Shown here one piece after another: positions 22,979-34,094 of a DNA stretch of 64,000 nt (the stretch's first letter is position 1; every line of letters begins with the position of its first letter). Under the pieces are notes generated by a model, which was not told the DNA's origin, searched no databases, and saw only the letters and a program-made list of their open reading frames with translations. Origin of the DNA: Moringa oleifera (Eukaryota; Streptophyta; Magnoliopsida; Brassicales; Moringaceae); assembly GCA_021397835.1 (NCBI GenBank), contig JAJFZO010000034.1:9563501-9627500 (forward strand). The letters run 5' to 3'. The position numbers were made by a program, and so were the translations under genes.

Positions 22979-23589
22979 TTAGTGCTGCGGCTCAGCTTGA
23001 GTTCCAGCATCGACAGCCTCGCCAGCGTAAGCGCAGCACCTCCTGCAGCTTCTTCCGTAATATCCCCTGTCACAGCACCCATACCGGCAGTATCCACGGC
23101 CACGATATCCACCACGGCCACGGTACCCTCCCCCATAGCCACCACGGCCACCGTTGTATCCTCCACCACGGTAGCCTCCATTGAATTCTCCATCAGGGTA
23201 CTTGGCGTCCTCCAGTGCTCCTCCATTTGCTTCACTCTCCACCTCAGCTGCATGTACAGATGCATGATCGATCGTGATGTTAGATTATTGAATGAAACTA
23301 CTGGCTTTTTAGAGTGCATCAAACTCTGAGATGTTGCTCATGAAGGAAAGAAAATATAATTAGAAATATGTTATGTAGCATTTGATTAAAATGTCTGTTA
23401 CCACTTAAGTCACTGATTAAATAAGCATTATACTAATATTATAGAACTAGAGTTATCAAATATTTGAACGGAGGATTGACCATTATTCTCCTCGGCGGAG
23501 AGGTCTCTTGCTGCCACCGCCATATCGGAGGAAATGAGAAGAACGACAGCCACCAGCAGGCCTAAGAGAAGGAAAGCCTTAAAGGCCAT
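22979..23589 (-). CDS. secreted glycine-rich protein, GRP3-like (two exons)
   Basis: Exon 1 is 23481-23589: ATG 23589, [20 protein letters not shown], then [13 protein letters not shown], a clear signal peptide. Exon 2 is 22979-23247, with a Gly/Tyr/Arg-rich middle ([11 protein letters not shown], then RGGYRGRG) and the Cys-rich tail [13 protein letters not shown] ... [12 protein letters not shown], stop TAA at 22979. This gives 125 aa. The tail matches the GRP3/GRP3S class, one member of which is an extracellular ligand of the wall-associated kinase WAK1 in Arabidopsis; the same role here is inference. The acceptor catgcag/CTGAGG is clear. The donor is less certain: G/GTCAAT at 23480 or A/GTTCTA 33 bases further on both keep frame, the second adding 11 residues. 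A start 10 codons upstream (MSSATKKKKK) is possible but would spoil the signal peptide. A TATA box is at 23691. Confidence 0.87.
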
Positions 23590-23690
23590 TTTTTTTTTCT
23601 TTTTTGTTGCAGAACTCAACAGTGGTACTGTTAGAAGAAAGAAAAATGCTGGGGAAGGATGTGCGATGAGAGTGAGTAGAGTTGAGTCAT

Positions 23691-23697
23691 ATTTATA
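23691..23697 (-). promoter_or_regulatory. TATA box of the glycine-rich protein gene
   Basis: Minus strand reads ctataaatatg about 105 bp upstream of ATG 23589, giving a leader of roughly 70 nt. Confidence 0.7.
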
Positions 23698-24026
23698 GGT
23701 GAAGGGGGAGAAGACCGAAGATCACAATTTGAATCACCATAAAAGCAATCTGCCCCACAACAGTGGTTGGCTGTTGAAGAGTATTAATTATCCAATCTCA
23801 TTTATAGGCTACTTCCTACTACTTGCATACGATTTTTGTCCTCTCCCTTGTTTTTTCTTTCCTTCTTTCAAACTTAATTATCATTGTCCATCAAATTAAT
23901 AAATCCGCATGTAGAGAAGTGAGGCCTAAAATACCCTACCACCATTATTGCCAGAAGAGTTCCAAGATTCAGTATCCAACTACCCAGAACCATCGATTCA
24001 GAAAATAAGAGTCCCATTATCCGCAA

Positions 24027-24465
24027 GCAGGCATTAAATGCATTGTTTGCTGGTTTGGTTAGCTTCACCGGTTCATGTCAAGGAGTCGTGGCCATTTTTT
24101 TCTCATCACAATCCATTTGTAGAATTCAAAGGGGCACAGGCCCTACTTGGCCCCATTCGTGGCACAAAAGCATTCAAGAAACCCTCTTGTTTATGCTCCG
24201 TGTAGATTATTAATTCTTAGCTTTTATAATAAATTAAGTATTGTCTGCAGGCATTAAATGTATTGTTGGCTGGTTAGGCTAGCTTCTCCGGTTTATGTCA
24301 ACGAGTCTGTCACCATTTTTGTTGGTCACAATCCATTTCTAGAATTCGAAGGGGGACAGGCCCCACTTGGCCCCATAAGTGGCACAGAAGCATTCAAGAA
24401 ACCCGCTTGTTGGTCATGCTCCACATTGATTATATCAATTCTTAGCATATATAATAAATTAAGTG
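24027..24465. repeat. tandem 220-bp duplication upstream of the glycine-rich protein gene
   Basis: Two head-to-tail copies, about 24027-24240 and 24247-24465. Shared landmarks are gcaggcattaaatg, cacaatccattt, tagaattc, cttggcccca, gcattcaagaaacc and ataataaattaagt. They are well over 80% alike by eye, with small indels. They lie 440-880 bp upstream of the GRP start. No coding sequence is seen in them. Confidence 0.88.
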
Positions 24466-26359
24466 ATAATAAGTCGTATCAAGTGATCAGCATCACCTTA
24501 CCCTTGGCATTACTCAGCCAGATTTTCCTCTTTCTGTTCATGCATTCTCCATTTGCTATATGATTAAGCTCTTAGCAATTTGCCTACGAACTTTCAGTGA
24601 AATGGAAGACTTCAGACAGGTGATTTCTCTCTCAGTCTCTCTCTCTCTATTTTTTTTAAAAAACATTTCTTTATAAATTTTTTAAAAAATTATAATTAAA
24701 TTCAATTTATTGCAAACAATCAAAATATTTTTATTTTTGCAAAATAATATATATGTTATTTTATAATGTTTAAATATTGATAAATGCTCTAAAAAAAACC
24801 CCTAAAGTACACTTTTAGTTCTGAATCAAATCTCAATCTCTAAAATATGTCGAAACGAATATTAAATCTTTTATATCAAGTTGATACAAACCTTTTTAAA
24901 AGTGTTAAATATTTTTACCAGTAGATCTTAAGGAATATTTTTGAGTTTTCAATTTAATTTGATGAACCTTGATATATCAAACTTTTTTGTTGGGCCTTCT
25001 CTTGACCCATTTTTCTTTTTTCTTCATTAACAAGCACAGAGATAGGAGAGAGAAAAAAAGAAAAAAAAAAGATCAAGAGAAAGATTGAAAGCTAAAATTT
25101 TCTTCTATGTCCTCCAGTTGTTCTCTTTATTATCTTATCACTTTCTCTTAATTTATTAAAAAGAGTTTCTTTTAACCTGCGAAAACCAAATACTCAAGAG
25201 ATCAAAGCTCAGCTCTTTTTCACTTTGCAATAAGAATGGTTTGGATGAGACAGAGAGATGTAATGAGACTTTGTTGATATTTATGTTTGTTTTTTTTTTT
25301 TTTTTAAGATTTCACTTCTTATTTACTTTGGCGAGGTTTAATTTTGGCCAATGAAAAATTAAGAAAGCACTCATAAAGAAAAATCCACCAAATTTATAAT
25401 TTGTTGTAATCCCTTACAAATTTATCATTGATTCGAGTTCAAGTGGAGAACAATGTAATGGCTAACGGCATTCCCATGTTTAGCGTTCTTGTGTGAGAAT
25501 AGTGAACTTTAATTTGATAGAGATAAATGGAGGGGAATGATGAAGATGGTTATGATGGAGAAGTAATGATAGAGAAATAGTGTTGGGTAGCATTGAGAGT
25601 CATAAACCCTAAGGAGGATTGTATTCGAGATGTGTAGGAAGTCTTCATCTCTAAAATCAAGCTCTCTTTTAAAGAATCCAAGCCCATTCATGGTCAAATA
25701 TCTAATATTGGTCATCTATTTCTACATTCCACATCGATCAAACCCTTCAAAATGAGTAATGAATTATTTAAAATAGTATACACACTCATCCCTTACCATC
25801 TATTTGAGAAAAAGCTCAAAATTTTGAACGATTTTAAAACTGATGAAAACTCTCACATGAAGGAAGGCAACAAAGATTCAATTTTTGGTTTCATTTGAAG
25901 GAAGAAAATATGCAAAAAGACGATCTCTTTTGCATACTTTTCAGTAATTAATGAAAAATCAAAGTTCACTATATCACTTTTGAACAATAAGTTATAACTT
26001 GGGTTATACTCTAAAGTTTTTTTTTTTTTTTTGAATATTTACCCTTAAATGTGTTTTTTTTTTTAACTTTCTTTAAGATTTTGTCTTTCAGTTTATTATA
26101 AGCTTTAGCAACTATTATTATCAGCTCATGGGTTCATAACAAAATGTTAAGGGCCTTTTTTTTTTTAATCTGGAAAATCAATAGATTTTTTAAAATATTG
26201 TTTAAATATTGGTGAATGAATCAACAAATGGATAGAAACTTGTTTTTTATCTTTTGTGTAAATTATTTTAAATAAATTCTCGTTACATTAATTATTCTAT
26301 AAAAAAAAAATCTTTCACCTATGATGTTAGCTTTTTGAATTATATATCTTCTCACCTTG
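24466..26359. other. AT-rich intergenic DNA, no gene recognised
   Basis: Very AT-rich with homopolymer runs and short CT runs (24630-24650). ORFs here are short and show no family features. Confidence 0.6.
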
Positions 26360-26895
26360 CACTACAATAGAATATTTTTTGGTAAAATGTTACTTTGCAA
26401 AAACTATCATCTAATGTGTCAGCAAATAGATGTCAATCGGTGCACACATTAGCTGACGATCCACCATGATTGTCAAACAATGTTTTTCAATTTAATTTAA
26501 TTTAAAAAATATTAAATATTATTAAGACCTTTTCATCAATTCTGTTGAAATCGACAAAAAAGTATAATTTTTTAATTTTATTTTTATGATACTTTAAAAT
26601 TTTAAAAATTAAAAAAAAAGTTTAGGGTAAAGTATTCGCATTTAAACCAATGAAAAAAACATATATATTTTCTATTAATATTTTTTAAAAATAATTTTAA
26701 AAATTAAAAATACAAAAAATTTTGATGTTCTTTTGCAACATTGATTCTTCAAGAATTAACACTGAAGGTGATAAATATTAATTTTAATTATTATAATATT
26801 TTTAATTAAAAAAATACTATTTTAAACATCAATTCTAAAAAAAATAGTGTTTAATTTTTAAAAATAATTTTTTATTTTTGCATACAAACGATTGC

Positions 26896-27215
26896 ATTTT
26901 AATATGCATCAACATTAAATCTTACCAACTATTATTCACTCCAAAATATCAATCAACAATCATTTCAAAACATCATCATCACATTATACTTACTCCAATT
27001 TGCATACAATCAATTACGCACCAATATGCATCAACATCTTCATTTCCTCAACATTATACTACAATAATAATATATCAAATCATACTCAAATATGCATCAA
27101 CACCTTCATCATGTCCTCAATATTGTACTACAATAACAGTACATAAAACACACTTCAATATGAATTCAAATATTATACTCTACCAACAATATATCAAAAG
27201 ATTGTCATACAAAAT
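26896..27215. repeat. degenerate tandem repeat, about 64-bp unit
   Basis: aatatgcatcaaca recurs at about 26899, 27023 and 27087, each of the last two followed by a cttcat...cctcaa...actacaataa block. A fourth, weaker unit begins near 27158. The long plus-strand ORF here (26878-27306) is a by-product of these low-complexity repeats. Confidence 0.65.
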
Positions 27216-28510
27216 ATTCATTCAAAGCAACTTTTTGATCATTCTAACTTTTACGTTAAAAGTGCAAAGTATGTATAATATATATTGTAATTGTTTAAAT
27301 CTATAAAAGAGACCATATGCAAAATAACTCATTCACTTTTCTATAGCATCCCTCAAGTAACTCAACTTGAACTTCTTAAAATCTTTCATCAACTCATTTA
27401 TTTCCAATTCAACACACGTTTTTTTTATCCTTCAACTGTATCTATGAAAAATATATTAGTGAATGCAATGGTTATTTATATTAACACATCAACCGATTAA
27501 ATAATTATTAACAACTTACTATTGCATTAAAAAAAGATAATGTCATGTGTCTTTCTATGATGTCTCTCATGTATGCCATAATATAATAGTCATACTTATG
27601 AACAGAGCATTCAAACAATGAAAATTTTAAAACTAATAAAAAGTAGAAATTTTCATTACATTATAAATACCCAAACAATGAAACTTTTAAAACATTTTCT
27701 TGAAAGTCTAGGAGCATGAATCACTATATACATCCTAAAAGCACTAAAAAATAAATATTAATCATATATAATTGCAAATATTATGTCTAAAATGTAATTT
27801 TAGTAAACATTTGTTAACTCACTTTGTGATTTGATCTTTCATATTATCTCGATTCCCATGCTCCCAAAGATTAAACACCATGCATTGGTATAAATCATGC
27901 TCCATAACAGCTAGCATCCAATGTGCTCCACATTATTAAACATGATTTCACTAAACATGATGTCCAAAAATATGTTTGTGTTTCTTCAACCTAAAGTTCC
28001 CTAATCCCGACCTTCCTAAAGATTAATATGCAAGGTTAACTGTTAGTGAGTCACTAGGTTTTTTAACAACTCCCAGATCATCCCTTAGTGCTAATTTAGC
28101 AAAAAAGGGTACCCAAGCTCATAATCACCTACATAGGATTACTTAGGAACAAAACTTCCTACCTAGAGATGAAAATGAGCATAAGTTCTAACTTGAGTGG
28201 GTCGAGTAGCTTGGTATGCGCGAAGACTAGTTACCCTTCAAATATTGGCTACTTAACCCCTCTTAAATTAAGGATGATCATGAAGACCTAGTTCAGGTGT
28301 AGAGTTGATGCATGCATGATTGTGACGTGTATGATAGTTTAATAATTAAAACATGAAGAATAAAGTAGAAGAGAAAAACATAAAACGCACAAGGGAATGA
28401 AGTTCATACTATGGTTTTTTACCTGACGAAAAAAATTTTGGGGTTTAACTATGGGCCAAACTCTATGAAACTAGAGATTTTGGGTTTGTTCCCCAATGGA
28501 GTCACCAAAT

Positions 28511-29450
28511 TGTCACAACAAGGCCTAAAGATGGACTGGGTGCTCCCCCCCAAAGTGAGGAAAGACATTCTTTTTTTTTTTGGCTTGAAAATAATGAATC
28601 TTGAAATTTAATTTGATAGACTTTTTAATGAAAATCAAGAAAATAAGAGTCGCCACCAATCTTTTTTATGGGGTGATTGATCACGAAAATTTGCTTTCAC
28701 TTTTTTCCTAAATTTCTTTTTCTTTATAAAAAGAACCCACAGAAAGCCAAAAGAAAAAGTCTGTCATATTGGTCAAACTTTACTAAGAAATATAGGTCCG
28801 AAAGTCAGTTATGCATGAGAAATAATTAGCACCCTCATAACCACTCAAAATTGGTACAAGTTAAATGAAAATGCATTCTGTCAGGTGATGCGAGAAATAT
28901 TTGAACATGATTCCCATCTAAAGCGATTTGTAATAATTATAAAAAAGACCTTTTAAAGAATGTATGAATGATGAAAACCTTTGAACATTGTTATGGTCAT
29001 ATCTTACTTTTCAAAACGATTTTATTTAAGACCCAAAAAATTAGTTTCTACCAAACCTTCAAATCTTGAAAGAAATGCAAAGAAAGAGTTTTATTTTCTT
29101 AAAGTTGACAGAGAGCAACTTCAAGATGATGCATTTTGGAAAAGATCAAGGAGAGATACTAAATCCGACACCCGGTTCTTAAAACAACATGGTTTTGTTT
29201 AAAACTTTGTGTGAGGAACAACTCCAAAACACACATCATTCTAAAGTTCATTTCATGTATGAAAAATGGGCATATAATGTAACTGTAGTAGAAAGGAGAA
29301 GCTCATTAAAGGAAACTAGGAAAGAATCAAGGAAGGCAAAATAATATCAAAGAAAGCATGAAAAGAGTATCAAGAAAGCATTAAGATTCTATATATCAAG
29401 ATGATTGAATATATTACACAAAGAAAAACCTTAAAGTGACTATGTTTACG
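28511..29450 (+). repeat. TGTCACAA family repeat, copy 1
   Basis: Begins tgtcacaac after ggagtcaccaaat. Landmark 1 is gagtcgccaccaatc at 28647, followed by ttttttatggggtgattg. Landmark 2, at about 28810-28860, is gttatgcatgagaaa followed by attagcaccctcataacc and ttggtac. Both landmarks recur in the same order in the other copies. The far end is approximate. Confidence 0.7.
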
Positions 29451-29607
29451 TGCTGAATACACTCCAAAAACCTTTTTGTAGTTCTTCAATGAGAGGGAAG
29501 GAAAAAACTCTCAAAAAATCTCAAGTATGTTTGTCAAATGCTCTCGAAAACCCTCCAGATGCAAAAAAAAAAAAAAAACAAAATTACTTTCACTTCTAAA
29601 AAAAAAT

Positions 29608-29860
29608 CTAATATTGTTGTTCTAACTGACTGAATGGTTGAAATCCATCAGTGCTTAAACCTATTTTGATATTCATACATTCAGCAGTAAAAAATGAATG
29701 AAATTGATTAAAATATATACAAGCGAGAGAGTTAGAGCAATGACGTATGACATCATCTTTAATCTCATATCTTGCATAGCATCTCATGTTCTTCATCATG
29801 GCTTTTGATGTATATAATCTTCATAGCGTGGACTAAGTGAAAAATAATATATTTTCTTGT
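29608..29860 (-). pseudogene. CACTA TNP2 transposase fragment
   Basis: Minus-strand reading: RLYTSKAMMKNMRCYA, then DDVIRHCSNSLAC and NIKIGLSTDGFQPFSQ, ending at a stop after QLEQQY. This matches the conserved core of plant CACTA TNP2 transposases, where the GL(C/S)TDGF(S/Q)PF block is diagnostic. The following part of the core (the WPV..TPYNLPP region of the family) is absent: the reading hits TAG at 29608 and then A-rich sequence next to the inserted repeat. A terminal fragment of a dead gene. Confidence 0.8.
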
Positions 29861-29919
29861 ATGAGATCCTCATATTTATCTCTTATATTGCGGATGTTCA
29901 TAAAACTTACAACAACTTA

Positions 29920-29960
29920 ATTCACTGTTATAACATATATCCATTGTTATAACAGTGAAT
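29920..29960. repeat. perfect 15-bp inverted repeat with 11-nt loop
   Basis: attcactgttataac (29920-29934) and its exact complement gttataacagtgaat (29946-29960), separated by atatatccatt. It lies between the two CACTA transposase remnants. Confidence 0.85.
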
Positions 29961-30249
29961 ATTTTCAACTGGTAACCTTATACCTTATAAGTATTTCTTT
30001 GTACTGTAAAAGTTCTCAATCATTACATTATCAATTAGTATTATTTTTTTTATTAATTGGCAAATATCATCGTAGCACCTTTTAGAAATGTGATGCTCTG
30101 ATTTTATGTTCAACATTGTAATAATAACAGATAGTTTTGAATGATTTTAACATCCAACCCATAATTCTTGATTAGCAACAGTCAATATATCATCTAATTA
30201 GGAAATTCTTCCATGTGATTCAAATTAAATTCTAGACTAGTCGCATCTG

Positions 30250-30490
30250 TTACCATTATTTGATACGTATTGACATATTCATGCACAGTGGCAGATCATT
30301 CTCCGACATAATGTTCAGTTGCCCCATAATTAGAATATTTATTATTTTTCGTATGAGAATTTCAAATATAATATTTTGATATAAAATAATATTTAACCAA
30401 ATGATATCTAACCATATCAACAGTCTCATTCGATGATTTTGATACTTATTTCGGTTACATAGACACCTTATTTTATCTTTGTCCATGAAT
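30250..30490 (-). pseudogene. CACTA transposase-associated domain remnant
   Basis: On the minus strand MDKDKIRCLCNRNKYQNHRM resembles the Cys-containing IKCPC..C.N block of the transposase-associated N-terminal domain of CACTA proteins. After a frame change it continues VRYHLVKYYFISKYYI and NSH, matching the HL...GF..NYYIW..HGE part. Stops interrupt it. It lies in the expected order upstream of the TNP2 fragment on the same strand. Confidence 0.6.
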
Positions 30491-32159
30491 GCTTATTGAC
30501 TACAAGCAAATTGAATAAACTGTTCTATTCCATCTAAAAGTTTCTTATTTAATAATCCATCTATAAACTTCAAGTACATCCACTAACGATTTAATCTACT
30601 CATACTTCTGTTTCTTTATTACTGTTAAACTAGTGTCCAATAACTTACCTTCTCAAATTTTCAATAACTGGACAACTTATTATCAATCAAACATCCAAAG
30701 TCATGAATAATTTTATAGACATAAGTTAAATTACCATATAAAATTATCATTAAACAAATTTCGAGGATACATCAAAAGTACATAAGTCAGAATACAAAAT
30801 ATTTAACGTTTTATGCATGCGGTCCAAAGTTCAAAGATAAGTGGTCTTATACCATTTAGAAATATACACTTATGTGAAGCACAATATCGTAAGTCATTGT
30901 TCACTTCATTTTGTAAAAAATTTGGCTATATATCTCCATAGTTCTTCAAGTACGTAACATGCATATATATAGATAGATGTTTTAATTGAAACACACACTC
31001 ATATATATTAGTACGTACCCAAAGAACAATGATGATATTGCTTAAAAGTTTACACCAAATAAAATGAACAATAATCTACACATGTCATATGCTGCACATA
31101 AATATCACATTTTTAAACTGTTCGATCTAAAATATTCAAGAATTATTATCAAATAATTTACTTCGATACACGTGTAAACACATGAGTAATAATAAATATT
31201 CATTAATAATTCTTAAGCAATATATCTAAAGGATATATTTAATTACATTTATTATATTATCAACCAAATCTAGCATATATAAACTAAAATTTGTTAACAT
31301 ATAAAATTCACAACTTAAAAATTAATTAATAGATAACTAATTTAATAGTCATAAAAGATAAAATAAATTATTTTCATCAAATTAATTATAATCTAATTAA
31401 ACAATTATCTAAGTACTCTACAATAAACTAAACTCATATTTAAAAAATTAATATCATTCTTGTAAAAATCTATTCAAATTATTTATCTTCAATTACAATT
31501 AATCTAATTAAACTATTATATAATTAATTTAACAAAAATAAAATTTTTTAATAAATAAAATTAAAAACTATATTTTTAATTAACATCTAACTAATTAAAA
31601 AATTCAAAAAAAATTCATCATATTATTTATCACAAATTAATTATAATTTAATTTATATATAAGTAATTAATCTGGCAAAACAAAAATTTATTAACAAACA
31701 AAATAAACTACTACAATTAATTAAATAATTTAATTTTTTTAAAAAATAGAATTAAATGATTCATCAAATTTGGTCTTCTTCAGCAGAGACCAATCCATTT
31801 TCTCCATACCAAACTTTGCCACCACTCACATAAAAGCTTTTACAAAAATCAAAATCTTACCATTCTACTAGAAATCATTCATCAAATTCATTAATTTCTT
31901 TATCCTTTGAGAACCTCTCAATTCATCAAATATTTCATAATTACTTGTAGGAGTTCGGTGAATCGATCGCATACATGGAGTAGCCGTAAAAAGGAGATTA
32001 GCAAAGAAAGAGAAAGGAGTAACAGAGATAAGGAGGAGCCGAGTTACAAAGAGACAGAAAGGCAGCCTTCCAAAGAAGAGAAGGAGAGAAACTAGAGGGA
32101 GCAACATTGCGTAAGGAAAGAAAATAAGGGCAAAGCCCTAGTTTTCTAACTATCTAGCG

Positions 32160-33880
32160 ATCACCATAAGTGGCCTTCACTAGCTTGCTGTTTATGCCAT
32201 GCGAAATGGCGGTCATTGGCTTGCTATAAAATGCAGTAAGCTGAAGCTAAAGCCATGGCAGAGGCCAGCGCTGGCCATGGTGCCTTAGACTAACTGGCCA
32301 TTACAGATGGTAACGCTATCGTTGGGCAGTTGTTAGCCAAGGAAAAGCCCAACGACTAGAAAAGGCCAAGGAATAGCCCAGTGATTGCCTCCAAGCAATC
32401 TCTGGCCAACTTAAAGGCCACTATTGGCCACGCATGAAGCTAATGTTAGCCATGGCGCCCGAGGCCAGCTAGTCATTGCAAGGCCTATCGACTGCCGCTA
32501 GGCAGTCACTTGCAAAGGAAAAGCCCAATGAGTGCCTCTAGCCATGCACGAGGCCAGCATTAGCCATGGCACCCAATCAGAGTAGCCTAACACTAGCCAT
32601 GAATGTGGCTGACCTATGCTAGCTGCACATGAGGCCAGGGCTAGCCAATGGGCTTGAGGCCCGTAGTGGCCATGGTTATCGAGGCCCGTGGTGGCACTGA
32701 CCATCACGCTCCAGGCCAGTAAGCCATTGTAAGGGCTAGCGGTTGCTGTTGGGTAGTTATTAGCCAAAGAAAAGCCTTGCGACTGTCTAAAGGCAATCGT
32801 TGGCTAAGAAATAACCTAGCAACTGGCTTTGGGCATCACTAGCCAATGAAGAGGCCAGTGCTAGCCATGGTGTCCGATTGTGGTCTACCAACATTGGCCA
32901 TGCACGAGGTTGGCTAATGCTAGCCATGCACGAGGACAGCACTCGCCATGGCGCTTAAGGCTCGCGCTGGCCATGGCTCTCGAGGTCAGTGTTGGTAATT
33001 ACAAGGGCTAATGGTTGCCATTGGGTAGTCACTAGCCAAAGAAAAGCCCAATGATTGCCTTCAAGTAGTCATTAGCTTAAGGGGCAGTCCTTGGCCAATG
33101 GAAAGTCCAATGCTGGCCATGGCACCTGAACGGGACCAGCCAAGGCTAGCCATGTATGCGGCTGGCCAGCGCTAGCCAGGCGCTAGAGGCCTGTTCTGGC
33201 GATGGCTCTCGAGGCTTGCTCTCACGATGGCTCTCGAGGCTTGCTCTCGCGATGGCTCTCGAGGCCAGTACTGGCCATCACACTCGAGGCCAGCACTGGC
33301 CATCGCACCCGAGGCTAGTTTGTTATTACAGGGGCTAATGATTGTCATTAGGCAGTCACTAGTAAAGGAAAAACCTAATGACCACCCAGAGGCAGTCGCC
33401 GGCCATAGTGCCCGATCGGGCCAGCCCATGCTAGCTATGCACAAGGCTAATCCTAGCCATGGCACTCGAGGCCCGCATTGGCCAATGCTCTTAAGGCTAA
33501 CGTTGGGCATGGCATTTGAGGCCAGCTAGCCATTGCAAAGGCTAGCGACTACTTTTAGGCAATCACTAGCCAAGGAAAAGCCCAACAACTTCCTTCGACT
33601 AGTTGCTGGCCATAGTACCCAATCGAGGTTAGCCAGCATTGGCCATGTGAGAGGCTTGGTTTGGCCATGGATGAGGCCAACCAAAGCTGGTCATCCACGA
33701 GGCCAATACTGGCCATGGCACCAGATCGAGGCCACTCAGCATTGGCCATGCATGGCGGCCAATTGAGGTCGGCCAATGCTGGCCATTAGGGATTCTTTGG
33801 CCCTGATTTGGCGACTACATGCCAGCAATCACCAGTTTCTCATTTTAGCAACCACCATGGTGGTCGCTAGGTTATGATTC
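32160..33880. repeat. GC-rich composite array of degenerate GGCCA-type repeats
   Basis: About 1.7 kb of markedly GC-richer DNA inside AT-rich surroundings. Short modules recur many times: tggccatggc, gctagccatg, gaggccagc, and cactagccaa followed by gaaaagccca. The last module recurs near 32305, 32480, 32731, 33000, 33327 and 33535, so there is a loose higher-order unit of roughly 175-330 bp. A regular stretch at 33187-33312 has five units of 25 bp, each starting gaggc and containing the tggc(c/g)atgg or tggccatc core. Open frames here are repeat products rich in Ala, His and Trp, not genes. It may be the 5' region of the putative CACTA element. Confidence 0.8.
33187..33312. repeat. 25-bp tandem repeat, five units
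   Basis: Units start near 33187, 33212, 33237, 33262 and 33287, each gaggc(c/t) followed by an ~19-bp body with a tggc-atgg or tggccatc core. Exact 25-bp spacing; 70-90% alike by eye. Confidence 0.85.
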
Positions 33881-34094
33881 ATCTTGCTATCGATTTTTTA
33901 GTAGCCAAATGTGATGTATTTGTAGCAAATTTGGCGACAAACATCTTCAGTCGCTAAGAGGTTGCTAATGTGCTTAAATTTTAAATAAAAAATATTAAAA
34001 ATTAATTTTAGCAATGAATATTTTATCGGTTATTAAATTTGGTCTCTAATCTATCTCTAATTAGTAGGCAAATAAAAATTTTAATTCTGTAGTA

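Larger units (their letters stand above)
26360..34094 (-). mobile_element. possible decayed CACTA (En/Spm) element
   Basis: Two CACTA transposase remnants on the minus strand (29608-29860 and 30250-30490) lie inside. A CACTA-type terminus, cactacaatagaat, is at 26360. The plus strand at 34083-34094 ends aattctgtagta, whose complement tactacagaatt resembles the same terminus. Repeated TCGCTA-type blocks (ggtcgctagg 33864, cagtcgctaag 33950) near the right end resemble CACTA subterminal repeats. Three-base target copies do not match (ttg and att), so the exact ends are uncertain. Other repeats are inserted (28511 onward). Confidence 0.45.

Noticed and set aside
22936..23329. Overlapping ORFs of 125 and 128 aa across the glycine-rich protein gene
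   Set aside because: Shadow frames of GRP exon 2; the GRP frame has signal peptide, Gly repeats and the Cys tail.
26878..27306. 142-aa plus-strand ORF
   Set aside because: It lies on degenerate 64-bp tandem repeats; Ile/Thr/Ser/His-rich text without family features.
33187..33312. Regular 25-bp repeats as a CRISPR-like array
   Set aside because: Units are contiguous without unique spacers, in a plant nuclear context.
33156..33776. Several GC-rich ORFs (Ala/His/Trp-rich) on both strands
   Set aside because: All frames are open because of the repeat modules; no start context or known domain.
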